Below are positions 1 to 6,498 of a stretch of DNA of 7,128 nucleotides, one piece after another. The stretch spans positions 1 through 7,128 of the forward strand of contig JAHJNP010000039.1 in assembly GCA_018820745.1 (NCBI GenBank), given 5' to 3'. The notes beneath the pieces are model-generated. The model had not been told where the DNA came from and made no database searches. It saw nothing but the letters and a program-made list of their open reading frames with translations. The number at the start of each line of letters is the position of its first letter. The first letter of the stretch is position 1. This DNA is from Gammaproteobacteria bacterium (GTDB taxonomy: Bacteria; Pseudomonadota; Gammaproteobacteria; Burkholderiales; Thiobacillaceae). The position numbers and the translations under genes were made by a program.

Positions 1-349
1 CCGGCAGGCGCTGTACGGTCTGGCTGGCGGTCGCACCGATCGCGGGAAACAGGTCGGCGCGCTGGATGCGGTACTGCGCGCGTGCCTTCTCGATGTTGAG
101 TGCGGCGACGCGCAGGTCGCGGTTGTTGGCCAGCGCCAGCGCGATCACCTCGCGCAGGCGCGCATCGGCGAAGTAGTCGCGCCAGGCGATGGCGTCTGCC
201 GGCGGCACCGCCGCCGGGGACCCGGTCGGCGCCGCATTCGGGAACGTTGTCGGAACCGGCGCCGCGGGGCGCGGGTAGTCCGGGATCATCGTGCAGGCGC
301 CGGTCAGGGTGGCGGCGAGCACGACGCTCAGGGTGCGGAGCGTGCTCAT
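1..349 (-). CDS. OprM/TolC-type outer-membrane efflux channel lipoprotein, partial (N-terminal 116 codons)
   Basis: This is the outer-membrane channel of the tripartite RND efflux system encoded just upstream. It would receive substrates from the adaptor-pump complex and release them outside the cell. Only the N-terminal 116 codons are here; the rest lies beyond the left edge. The product opens with a lipoprotein signal peptide: a short charged start, a hydrophobic stretch and lipobox LTGAC with the acylated Cys near residue 19-20. The residue after the Cys is Thr, compatible with outer-membrane sorting. The mature part starts with a proline-rich linker, as in NodT/OprM lipoproteins. It continues into the typical WRDYFADARLREVIALAL and NNRDLRVAALNIEKARAQYR segments, which begin the first channel helix. 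Two in-frame ATGs occur in tandem. The first overlaps the pump stop codon (ATGA). The second, used here, sits 7 nt from a perfect AGGAGG and is better spaced. Gene order adaptor-pump-channel matches mexAB-oprM. The family assignment is firm; the exact orthologue is not resolvable. Confidence 0.92.
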   Translation of the reverse strand, partial: MSTLRTLSVVLAATLTGACTMIPDYPRPAAPVPTTFPNAAPTGSPAAVPPADAIAWRDYFADARLREVIALALANNRDLRVAALNIEKARAQYRIQRADLFPAIGATASQTVQRLP

Positions 350-3300
350 CATTTGACCTCCTGCGGAACCGGAACGGGAGACGCGCTATCCGCCCGCGGC
401 TTGTCCTTGAACATGCGCTTGATCACCACGTAGAACAGCGGCACGAAGAAGATGCCGAGTGCGGTGGCGGCAATGGTGCCGCCAAGCACGCCGGTGCCAA
501 TCGCGTTCTGGCTGCCGGAGCCGGCGCCGGTGGCGAGCGCCAGCGGCAGCACGCCGAGGCCGAACGCAAGCGAGGTCATCAGGATCGGGCGCAGGCGCAT
601 GCGCACGGCGTCCAGGGTGGCGGTGACGAGATCCTTGCCGGCGTCCATTTCCGCCTTGGCAAATTCGACGATCAGGATGGCGTTCTTCGACGACAGGCCG
701 ATGATGGCGAGCAAGCCGACCTGGAAGTAGATGTCGTTCGACAGCCCGCGCCCGGTGGCGGCCAGCAGCGCGCCGACCACGCCGAGCGGCACCACCAGCA
801 TCACCGCGAACGGCACCGACCAGCTTTCATACAGCGCGGCCAGGCAGAGGAATACCACCAGCAGCGACAGCGCATACAGCGCCGGCGCCTGCGAACCGCT
901 GCGGCGTTCCTCCAGGGAGGTGCCGGTCCACTCGTAGCCGATGCCGGGCGGCAGCTGGGCCATGATGTCTTCCACCGCCTTCATCGCCTCGCCCGACGAC
1001 AGGCCCGGCGCGGCCTGGCCGAGCAGCTCGACCGAGGACTGGCCGTTGTAGCGCTCGAGGCGGGGCGAACCGTAGCTCCATTTGGCCTGGGTAAAGGCGG
1101 AGAACGGCACCATCTCGCCGGCCTTGTTGCGCACATACCATTTGCCGAGATCTTCCGGCGTCATGCGCGCGCTGGCGTCGGCCTGCAGATACACCTTCTT
1201 GATGCGGCCGCGGTCGATGAAGTCGTTGACGTAGGTGCCGCCCCAGGCGGTGGACAGGGTGTCGTTGATGTCGGCCACCGTCACGCCGAGCGCCCCGGCC
1301 TTGGCATGGTCGATGTCGAGCTGGTACTCGGGCGTGTCGTCCTGGCCGTTGGGACGCACGCCCACCAGGCGCGCGTCCTGCGCCGCCATGCCGAGGAACT
1401 GGTTGCGCGCGGCGATCAAGGCCTCGTGGCCGAGGCCGGAACGATCCTGCAGCTGCACGTTGAATCCGCTCGAGGTGCCGAGCTCGATCACCGCCGGCGG
1501 CACGAAGGCGAACACCATCGCCTCGCGGATCTGCGAGAACGCGCCCATCGCGCGACCCGCCACCGATTTCACGTCCATGCCGGGCGCACGGCGTTCGTCC
1601 CAGTGCTTCAGGTTGACGAAGCCGATGCCCATGTTCTGGCCGCTGCCGCCGAAGCTGAAGCCGGCCACGGTGAACACCGCGCGCACGGTGTCCTTTTCGT
1701 TTTCCAGGTAATGGCGCTCGACCTTCTTCAGCACCTCCAGCGTGCGTTCCTGGGTGGCGCCGGCAGGCAGCATGATCTGGTTGAACATGATGCCCTGATC
1801 CTCTTCCGGCAGGAAAGACGTGGGCATGCGTGCGAACAGCAGGGCCAGCACCGCGACGATCGCCAGATAGATGGCGAGGTAGCGCACGCTGCGCTTGAGG
1901 ATGCCGCCCACCGCCGATTCATAGCGCTGCGTGTTGCGCGCGAACATGCGGTTGAACCAGCCAAAGAAGCCACCCAGAAAACGACCTTCGCCGTGGCCGT
2001 GGCCTTTTTGCACGGGCTTCAGCATGGTGGCGCACAAGGCCGGGGTGAACACGATCGCCACCAGCACCGACAGCGCCATCGCCGACACGATGGTGATCGA
2101 GAACTGGCGGTAAATCACGCCGGTGGAGCCGCCGAAGAAGGCCATCGGCACGAACACCGCCGACAGCACCAGGCCGATGCCGACCAGCGCGCCGGTGATC
2201 TGGCGCATCGATTTCTTGGTCGCTGCCTTCGGCGACAGGCCCTCCTCGCTCATCACACGCTCGACGTTTTCCACCACCACGATGGCGTCGTCCACCAGCA
2301 GCCCGATCGCCAGCACGATGCCGAACATGGTCAGGGTGTTGATCGAGAAGCCGAACGCCGCCATCACGCCGAAGGTACCGAGCAGCACCACGGGGATCGC
2401 GATGGTGGGAATGAGGGTGGCGCGCAGGTTCTGCAGGAACAGGAACATCACCAGGAACACCAGCGCGACGGCTTCGATCAGCGTCATCACCACCGACTCG
2501 ATCGAAATCCGGACGAAAGGCGTGGTGTCGTAAGGCACCACCGATTCCACCCCGGCAGGAAAATAGGGCTGCAGCTCGGCGAGCTTGGCGCGCACCGCAT
2601 CGGCGGTCTCCAGCGCGTTGGCGCCGGCGGCGAGCTTGATGCCGACACCCGCGGCGGGCTGGCCGTTGAAGCGCGCAACGGTACCGTAGTTCTCGGCGCC
2701 GATCTCGACGCGGGCGACGTCCTTGAGGCGCACCTCGCCGCCCTGCGCCGAGGTGCGCAGCAGGATGGCATTGAATTCTTCCACGCTCTGCAGGCGGCTC
2801 TGCGCGGTGATCGTCGCGCTGAAGCCCTGGCCGGGCATGGCCGGCGTGCCGCCGAGCTGGCCGGCCGACACCTGCGTGTTCTGCGCCTGGATCGCGGCCT
2901 TGACGTCGGCCGGGGTGAGCCTGAAGCTGGTCAGCCGGGCCGGGTCGAGCCACACCCGCATCGCGTACTGCGAGCCGAACACCTGCACCTCGCCGACGCC
3001 GGTGACGCGCGACAGCGAATCCTGCACGCTGGACACGACGAAATCGGACAGGTCGTTGGCGGTCTGATTGCCATCCGCCGAGACGAATCCGATCACCATG
3101 AGGAAGTTGCGCGCCGACTTCGCCACCTGCACGCCCTGCTGCTGCACCGCCTGCGGCAGCAAGGGCAGCGCGGTCTGCAGCTTGTTCTGCACCTGCACCT
3201 GGGCGATGTCGGGGTCGGTGTCTGCGCTGAAGGTGAGCGTCACCGAGGTGCGGCCGTAGGCATCGCTCGCCGAGTTCATGTAGAGCAGGCCGTCGAGGCC

Positions 3301-3510
3301 GGTCATCTTCTGCTCGATGACCTGCGTCACCGAGTCTTCCACCGCCTTCGCCGACGCGCCGGGATAGCTGGCGCTGATGGCGATCGCGGGCGGGGCGATG
3401 GCGGGATATTGCGATATCGGCAGGCCGAGGATGGACAGCGCCCCTGCCAGCATGATGATGATGGCGATGACCCAGGCAAAGATGGGGCGGTCGATGAAGA
3501 AATTGGCCAT
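349..3510 (-). CDS. HAE1-family RND multidrug efflux pump, inner-membrane permease (MexB/AcrB type)
   Basis: This is the proton-driven inner-membrane pump of the tripartite efflux complex. It works as a trimer that takes amphiphilic compounds from the periplasm or outer leaflet and passes them to the outer-membrane channel. At 1053 aa it has full AcrB/MexB length. The start [17 protein letters not shown] is the classic first transmembrane helix of the family. Visible key residues (known from E. coli AcrB): the proton-relay pair D407-D408 in [19 protein letters not shown]942 in [14 protein letters not shown]972 and T979 in [14 protein letters not shown]. The drug-pocket phenylalanines are kept as F136, F178, F613, F618, F620 and F631, and a glycine-rich switch loop follows at about 618-628. 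Two large periplasmic loops (about 30-335 and 560-870) and two blocks of transmembrane helices are evident. The start is set by GAGG 9 nt upstream, which overlaps the stop of the adaptor gene; the intergenic gap is 11 bp. The TGA stop overlaps the start of the channel gene. No truncation or frameshift is seen. Substrates cannot be inferred. Confidence 0.97.
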   Translation of the reverse strand: MANFFIDRPIFAWVIAIIIMLAGALSILGLPISQYPAIAPPAIAISASYPGASAKAVEDSVTQVIEQKMTGLDGLLYMNSASDAYGRTSVTLTFSADTDPDIAQVQVQNKLQTALPLLPQAVQQQGVQVAKSARNFLMVIGFVSADGNQTANDLSDFVVSSVQDSLSRVTGVGEVQVFGSQYAMRVWLDPARLTSFRLTPADVKAAIQAQNTQVSAGQLGGTPAMPGQGFSATITAQSRLQSVEEFNAILLRTSAQGGEVRLKDVARVEIGAENYGTVARFNGQPAAGVGIKLAAGANALETADAVRAKLAELQPYFPAGVESVVPYDTTPFVRISIESVVMTLIEAVALVFLVMFLFLQNLRATLIPTIAIPVVLLGTFGVMAAFGFSINTLTMFGIVLAIGLLVDDAIVVVENVERVMSEEGLSPKAATKKSMRQITGALVGIGLVLSAVFVPMAFFGGSTGVIYRQFSITIVSAMALSVLVAIVFTPALCATMLKPVQKGHGHGEGRFLGGFFGWFNRMFARNTQRYESAVGGILKRSVRYLAIYLAIVAVLALLFARMPTSFLPEEDQGIMFNQIMLPAGATQERTLEVLKKVERHYLENEKDTVRAVFTVAGFSFGGSGQNMGIGFVNLKHWDERRAPGMDVKSVAGRAMGAFSQIREAMVFAFVPPAVIELGTSSGFNVQLQDRSGLGHEALIAARNQFLGMAAQDARLVGVRPNGQDDTPEYQLDIDHAKAGALGVTVADINDTLSTAWGGTYVNDFIDRGRIKKVYLQADASARMTPEDLGKWYVRNKAGEMVPFSAFTQAKWSYGSPRLERYNGQSSVELLGQAAPGLSSGEAMKAVEDIMAQLPPGIGYEWTGTSLEERRSGSQAPALYALSLLVVFLCLAALYESWSVPFAVMLVVPLGVVGALLAATGRGLSNDIYFQVGLLAIIGLSSKNAILIVEFAKAEMDAGKDLVTATLDAVRMRLRPILMTSLAFGLGVLPLALATGAGSGSQNAIGTGVLGGTIAATALGIFFVPLFYVVIKRMFKDKPRADSASPVPVPQEVK
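357..362 (-). promoter_or_regulatory. Ribosome binding site of the outer-membrane channel gene
   Basis: A consensus AGGAGG lies inside the last codons of the RND pump gene on the minus strand. It is 4 nt before the first ATG of a tandem ATGATG and 7 nt before the second. The spacing favours the second ATG (349) as the main start, although both give almost the same protein. The site should allow independent ribosome loading in addition to coupling through the ATGA overlap. Confidence 0.75.
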
Positions 3511-3521
3511 GTTCGCTTACC

Positions 3522-4706
3522 TCACTTCGCCGGGGCGGCTGCGGGACTTGCCGCTGCTGGATCCTGCACCTGCACCGGCGCGCCCGGCCTCACCCGCTGC
3601 AGGCCTTCCACGATGACGCGGTCGCCGGCGGCCAGGCCCTCGGTCACCACCCACTGGTCGCCGAGCGACTGCGCCGTCTTGACGACGCGCGGCTCGACCT
3701 TGCTTTCGGCATTGACCAGCATCACGGTCGCATTGCCTTTCGGGTCGCGGCTCACGGCCGCGTGCGGCACCCGGATGGCATTGTCCTGCACGCCCTGCGC
3801 CAGCCGCGCCCGCACATACATGCCGGGCAACAGCTCGCCCTTGGGGTTGGGGAACACCGCGCGCAGGGTGACGCTACCGGTGGCCTGGTCGACCGTCACT
3901 TCCGAGAATGCCAGCTTGCCCGCGGTGCCGTAGAGGCTGCCGTCTTCCAGCACCAGCTGCACCGGCACGGCGTTGCCGTTGACGCGCTGCAGCTTGCCGG
4001 ATTCGAGATCGCGCTTCATGTGCAACAGCTCAGTGCTGGATTGCGTCAGGTCGACATAGATCGGGTCGAGCTGCTGCACGGTGGCGAGTGCCGCCACCTG
4101 GTTCGCGGTGACCAGCGCCCCCGGCGTCACCGTCGAGCGGCCGATGCGACCCGCAATCGGCGACGCAACACGGGTGTAACCGAGGTCGATGCGCGCCCGG
4201 TCGAGCGCGGCCTTCGCTGAACCGACGTCGGCCTGCGCCTGTTTCATCGCGGCGACGGCTTCTTCGTTGGCCTGCTTGCTCACCGCCTCGATCTTCACCA
4301 ATTCGGCATAGCGCTCGGCCTTCAGTCGCGCCGCGTCAAGATTCGCCTCGGCGCGTGCAAGGCTGGCGCGGGCGCTGTCGACGGCCGCCTGATACGTGGC
4401 CGCGTCGATCCGGTACAGCACCTGGCCGGCCTTGACCTCGCTGCCCTCCGTGAACAGGCGCTGCTTGACGATGCCGGTCACCTGCGGCCGCAATTCGGCG
4501 ATCAGATAGGGGGCGGTGCGCCCGGGCAACTCGCTCGCAACCGGCACCGACTCGACCTGCACCACCAGCACCGTGACGGCCGGCGCGGGCTGCGCCGCCG
4601 CGCCGGCCGCGCTCTGCTGTTCGTTGCCGCCACATGCGGCAAGCAGAAAGACACTCGCCAGCGCGAGGCCCAAGGGTTTGAACATCAGCTTGCGGTGGAT
4701 CTGCAT
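3522..4706 (-). CDS. RND efflux periplasmic adaptor lipoprotein (MexA/AcrA family)
   Basis: This is the membrane fusion protein that bridges the RND pump and the outer-membrane channel in the periplasm. It has 394 aa, normal for the family. The N terminus is a lipoprotein signal (hydrophobic core LGLALASVFLLAAC, acylated Cys25, followed by Gly as in MexA). After a low-complexity linker come the split lipoyl domain (first half about 65-100, second half about 178-212), the alpha-helical hairpin (about 103-175), the beta-barrel domain (about 215-300) and the membrane-proximal domain (about 305-375). The tip of the hairpin carries the conserved R-L-S channel-contact pattern as R132, L136 and S143. 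The sequence ends in an Ala/Pro-rich tail. The start at 4706 has GAGG 6 nt upstream. An in-frame Met at residue 8 (4685) would still keep the signal peptide but has no clear ribosome binding site. It is the first gene of the operon and lies divergent to a TetR-family gene, as in acrR-acrAB. Confidence 0.96.
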   Translation of the reverse strand: MQIHRKLMFKPLGLALASVFLLAACGGNEQQSAAGAAAQPAPAVTVLVVQVESVPVASELPGRTAPYLIAELRPQVTGIVKQRLFTEGSEVKAGQVLYRIDAATYQAAVDSARASLARAEANLDAARLKAERYAELVKIEAVSKQANEEAVAAMKQAQADVGSAKAALDRARIDLGYTRVASPIAGRIGRSTVTPGALVTANQVAALATVQQLDPIYVDLTQSSTELLHMKRDLESGKLQRVNGNAVPVQLVLEDGSLYGTAGKLAFSEVTVDQATGSVTLRAVFPNPKGELLPGMYVRARLAQGVQDNAIRVPHAAVSRDPKGNATVMLVNAESKVEPRVVKTAQSLGDQWVVTEGLAAGDRVIVEGLQRVRPGAPVQVQDPAAASPAAAPAK

Positions 4707-4716
4707 GGGTGGCCTC

Positions 4717-4758
4717 TTGAAATTGCGCGGGTGAAATTAAGCTGTTGAAATTGAGCTT
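4717..4758. repeat. Three 14-bp direct repeats in the leader of the efflux operon
   Basis: Three units of 14 bp begin at 4717, 4731 and 4745. Each starts with (T/G)TGAAATT, and the last six bases are similar (GCGCGG, AAGCTG, GAGCTT). The spacing is exact and the array does not continue on either side. Read in the direction of efflux transcription, the leader RNA contains AATTTCA three times, the last one directly before the AGAGG ribosome binding site of the adaptor gene. The function is unknown. Possibilities are a leftover of local duplication, a protein-binding array, or an RNA element affecting translation. Confidence 0.7.
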
Positions 4759-4803
4759 GATCCCCAGCCCATCCCGGACCAGGCGACCCAAAATCGAACA
4801 AAC

Positions 4804-4809
4804 ATTATA
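4804..4809 (-). promoter_or_regulatory. Putative -10 box of the efflux operon promoter
   Basis: On the minus strand the sequence reads TATAAT, a perfect sigma-70 -10 box, in an AT-rich part of the divergent gap. No good -35 is visible: hexamers at 16-19 bp spacing match poorly, and TTCCAA at 20 bp is the best I find. Transcription would start near 4797, giving a leader of about 90 nt that contains the three direct repeats. The box overlaps the left edge of the palindromic operator, so a bound repressor would block it. Confidence 0.6.
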
Positions 4810-4829
4810 GAATGAACGTTCAATCTATA
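4806..4829. promoter_or_regulatory. Putative TetR-family operator palindrome between the divergent genes
   Basis: A 24-bp inverted repeat is centred between 4817 and 4818. The inner TGAACGTTCA (4813-4822) is a perfect palindrome. The outer arms TATAGAA and ATCTATA match apart from one position pair (4812/4823). Its length, symmetry and position between a TetR-family gene and its likely target fit an operator. It covers the -10 candidate of the efflux operon and nearly all of that of the regulator. Binding by the adjacent regulator is inferred, not shown. Confidence 0.7.
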
Positions 4830-4831
4830 TT
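4826..4831 (+). promoter_or_regulatory. Putative -10 box of the TetR-family regulator promoter
   Basis: TATATT lies at the right edge of the operator on the plus strand. The nearest -35-like hexamer (ATTATA, 16 bp upstream) is weak and coincides with the -10 of the opposing promoter. If used, transcription starts near 4838 and leaves a leader of about 60 nt before the regulator start. The overlap with the operator suggests autoregulation. The leader contains a tight inverted repeat (CGCAA, 2-nt gap, TTGCG) at 4846-4857 of unknown role. Confidence 0.4.
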
Positions 4832-4896
4832 GGAATCAGTTCAAGCGCAAGATTGCGTAGTCCGTAAACGCCTGCAGACCCTGACCGGAGGAAAAC

Positions 4897-5514
4897 ATGT
4901 CAGTCACCCTCGACCACCCGTCCGAAGCCTCGCGCGCCGAAACGCGGCGTGCCCAGGTCCGCGTTGCCGCGGCGGACTGCTTTCGCCAGCACGGATTCCA
5001 CGGCACCAGCATCGCGCAGATTTCGAAAGCGGCCGGCATGAGCACCGGCCACATCTATCACTACTTCGAAAACAAGGAAGCGATCATTGCCGATATCGTG
5101 GCCCGGGACCTGGATCGCCTGCTGACGCTGACCGCCGAATTGCGTGCTGCGGGCGACGTCAAGTCGGCGATGATCGAGCGTGCCGTCGAGGGGGTGGAAG
5201 ACAATCTCGACCCTGGGACAGCGGGGCTGCAGCTTGAAATCGTCGCCGAAGCCGCACGCAATCCCCGCGTCGCCGACATCGTGCGCGCCGCCGACCGCCA
5301 ATGCCGCGCCAGCCTCGCTGCAACCATCCGCACCCAGCGGCTGGCCGCCGGCCATCAGGACAGCGAGGCCGCCCTCGCCGGCATGGTGGAAACGCTCGCG
5401 GCGATGTTCGAGGGCCTGCAGATCCGTACCATCCGCAACCCGGATCTCGATCAGGCTGCCGTGGTGCAAGTGTTCCGGCGCATGATCCACGACCTGCTCT
5501 CGCAGACTCCCTGA
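4897..5514 (+). CDS. TetR/AcrR-family transcriptional regulator, probable local repressor of the efflux operon
   Basis: This is a one-component DNA-binding regulator of 205 aa, the usual size for the family. The N-terminal TetR domain spans about residues 15-63. Its helix-turn-helix TSIAQISKAAGMSTGHIYHYF (about 37-57) is followed by the family-typical ENKEAI. The C-terminal half is the ligand and dimer domain. Its LEIVAEAARNPRVADIVRAAD stretch (112-132) resembles BetI-like C-terminal domains more than AcrR itself; this is recognition by eye. The start has GGAGG 5 nt upstream. The gene is divergent from the adaptor-pump-channel operon and shares with it a gap of about 190 bp holding a symmetric palindrome over both -10 candidates. 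By analogy with AcrR, MtrR and TtgR, it most likely represses the pump and itself and is released by a ligand, perhaps a pump substrate. The family call is firm; target and ligand are inferred. No clear intrinsic terminator follows it. Confidence 0.95.
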   Translation: MSVTLDHPSEASRAETRRAQVRVAAADCFRQHGFHGTSIAQISKAAGMSTGHIYHYFENKEAIIADIVARDLDRLLTLTAELRAAGDVKSAMIERAVEGVEDNLDPGTAGLQLEIVAEAARNPRVADIVRAADRQCRASLAATIRTQRLAAGHQDSEAALAGMVETLAAMFEGLQIRTIRNPDLDQAAVVQVFRRMIHDLLSQTP

Positions 5515-5531
5515 CCACAAAGACCGTACGG

Positions 5532-5559
5532 CTTTCAAAACAGCCGATGCGGCTAGAAT
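5532..5559 (+). promoter_or_regulatory. Putative promoter of the CDGSH-DUF924 gene pair
   Basis: TAGAAT (5554-5559) is a good -10 candidate 25 bp before the start codon of the CDGSH gene. A weak -35, CTTTCA, lies 16 bp upstream (5532-5537). The spacer contains a perfect 5-bp inverted repeat with a 3-nt centre (AGCCG ATG CGGCT, 5542-5554), and just upstream is an 8-bp palindrome CCGTACGG (5524-5531). The short gap after the regulator gene means read-through from upstream is also possible. Confidence 0.45.
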
Positions 5560-5584
5560 GTCGCCTTTTGCGCAGGAGTCCCCC

Positions 5585-5836
5585 ATGTCCGAACCCGTTG
5601 TGTATGACCGCAATCCCGCCGAACTCGAACTCGAAGCCGGTGAATATTTTTGGTGTACCTGTGGTCGCTCGATGACGCAGCCGTTCTGCGACGGCTCGCA
5701 CGAAGGCACCGACATGGAGCCCCTGTCGTTCGTCATCGCGGAAAAGACCACGGTATGGCTGTGCAACTGCAAGCACACCCTGGACAAGCCGTTCTGCGAC
5801 GGTTCGCACCAGAACCTGCCCGACGATATTTTCTGA
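5585..5836 (+). CDS. Small protein with two CDGSH iron-sulfur domains
   Basis: This is an 83-aa soluble protein with two complete CDGSH motifs, each expected to hold a [2Fe-2S] cluster through three Cys and one His. Motif 1 is CTCGRSMTQPFCDGSH (ligands C24, C26, C35, H39). Motif 2 is CNCKHTLDKPFCDGSH (ligands C60, C62, C71, H75). Both keep the Pro before the third Cys and the CDGSH signature. No membrane segment or signal peptide is present, so it should be cytoplasmic. The family is linked to electron transfer, redox sensing or cluster handling, but this protein's partner is unknown. The start at 5585 has AGGAG 6 nt upstream. An in-frame ATG 27 bp earlier (5558) overlaps the likely -10 box and lacks such a site. 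The DUF924 gene begins 7 bp after the stop, which suggests one transcript. The two motifs in one chain suggest an internal duplication. Confidence 0.95.
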   Translation: MSEPVVYDRNPAELELEAGEYFWCTCGRSMTQPFCDGSHEGTDMEPLSFVIAEKTTVWLCNCKHTLDKPFCDGSHQNLPDDIF

Positions 5837-5843
5837 GACCGCG

Positions 5844-6446
5844 ATGATTGCCACGCCGGATGCGGTGCTCGATTTCTGGTTCGGCGCGCCGGGTTCGGCG
5901 GCGGAGGTCGCCGCGCGGCAGCGCCCGCTGTGGTTCGCCAAGTCCGCTGCCAACGATCAAATCGTGGTTGAGCGCTTTGCCGAAACGCTCGTCGCGGCGG
6001 GCAAGGGCGAGCTCGACAGCTGGGCGAACACCCCGCGCGGACGGCTTGCACTGATCGTGGTGCTGGACCAGTTTCCGCACCACGTCCATCGCGGCCACGG
6101 CCAGTCGTTTGCCTACGATGCGCGATCGCTGGCGCTCGCCCTGGACATGATCGAGCGCGGCGAGGATGCGCGCGTCACCCCGATCGAACGGGTGTTCGTC
6201 TACCTGCCGCTGGAACACGCCGAATCGATCGAGATGCAGGACCGGTCGGTCGCGCTGTACGAGAAGCTGGCGAACGAAGCCGCGGCCGACGAGCGGCAAC
6301 TGTTCGACGGTTTCCTCGATTACGCCCGCAAGCATCGCGACGTCGTAGCCCGCTTCGGCCGCTTTCCGCACCGCAATGAGTTGCTCGGGCGCCCCAGCAC
6401 CCCCGAGGAAATCGAATTCCTCAAGCAACCCGGCTCGCGCTTCTAG
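5844..6446 (+). CDS. DUF924-family protein of unknown function
   Basis: This 200-aa protein belongs to the DUF924 family, judged from signature blocks in the expected order: LDFWFG (9-14), LDQFPHHVHRG (74-84), YLPLEHAES (120-128), FGRFPHRNELLGR (171-183) and TPEEIEFL (186-193). The family is thought to form an all-helical, TPR-like fold; its biochemical role is not established. The protein has no signal peptide or membrane helix and is likely cytoplasmic. Length is normal and all blocks are intact. The start ATG 7 bp after the CDGSH gene has only a weak GAGA-type binding site, so translational coupling to the upstream gene is likely. The conserved block LDFWFG so near the N terminus supports this start. 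The stop TAG is followed within 5 bp by the metG -10 candidate. Confidence 0.9.
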   Translation: MIATPDAVLDFWFGAPGSAAEVAARQRPLWFAKSAANDQIVVERFAETLVAAGKGELDSWANTPRGRLALIVVLDQFPHHVHRGHGQSFAYDARSLALALDMIERGEDARVTPIERVFVYLPLEHAESIEMQDRSVALYEKLANEAAADERQLFDGFLDYARKHRDVVARFGRFPHRNELLGRPSTPEEIEFLKQPGSRF

Positions 6447-6450
6447 CCGT

Positions 6451-6456
6451 TAAAAT
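6451..6456 (+). promoter_or_regulatory. Putative -10 box of the metG promoter
   Basis: TAAAAT follows the DUF924 stop codon by 4 bp and lies 42 bp before the metG start. No convincing -35 is visible at 16-18 bp spacing. The sequence around it (TAAAATGGCG) resembles the context of the CDGSH -10 candidate (TAGAATGTCG). Transcription would start near 6463 and leave a leader of roughly 35 nt. Confidence 0.45.
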
Positions 6457-6459
6457 GGC

Positions 6460-6496
6460 GGGCTCTTGTGCCCCTTGGGTATTCGCCCGGCTTTTT
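6460..6496 (+). terminator. Weak hairpins and T-tract before metG (possible terminator or leader structure)
   Basis: GGGC (6460-6463) can pair with GCCC (6470-6473). Next, TTGGG (6475-6479) can pair with CCCGG (6486-6490) using two G-U pairs, and this second hairpin is followed by CTTTTT. The stems are short, so this would be at best a weak intrinsic terminator for the CDGSH-DUF924 transcript or a small structure in the metG leader. It sits directly against the metG start codon. Confidence 0.25.
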
Positions 6497-6498
6497 CC

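Noticed and set aside
1849..2010. KGHGHGEG His/Gly-rich stretch in the pump (about residues 502-509) as a possible metal-binding insert
   Set aside because: AcrB and MexB have a comparable KG-HGEG stretch before the FFGWFNR segment, so it is a normal family loop. The HAE1-type residues elsewhere also argue against a heavy-metal RND pump.
100..3933. A 1277-codon open frame on the plus strand, antisense to the pump, adaptor and channel genes
   Set aside because: It lies opposite three well-supported genes. Its translation is low-complexity, rich in Arg, His, Ala, Gly and Gln, with no recognisable domain. Long antisense frames of this kind are common in GC-rich coding DNA.
3522..4685. Shorter adaptor start at Met8
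   Set aside because: It would keep the lipoprotein signal but lacks a purine-rich site upstream, whereas the start at 4706 has GAGG 6 nt away.
4812..5237. A 141-codon plus-strand frame starting inside the operator
   Set aside because: It overlaps the TetR-family gene in another frame, has no ribosome binding site and no recognisable domain.
5558..5836. Upstream in-frame start of the CDGSH gene (92 aa)
   Set aside because: That ATG overlaps the likely -10 box and has no ribosome binding site. The ATG at 5585 has AGGAG at ideal spacing.
4900..6051. A 383-codon open frame on the minus strand across the TetR, CDGSH and DUF924 genes
   Set aside because: It is antisense to three recognised plus-strand genes and crosses their gaps. 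Its product has no family-like features.
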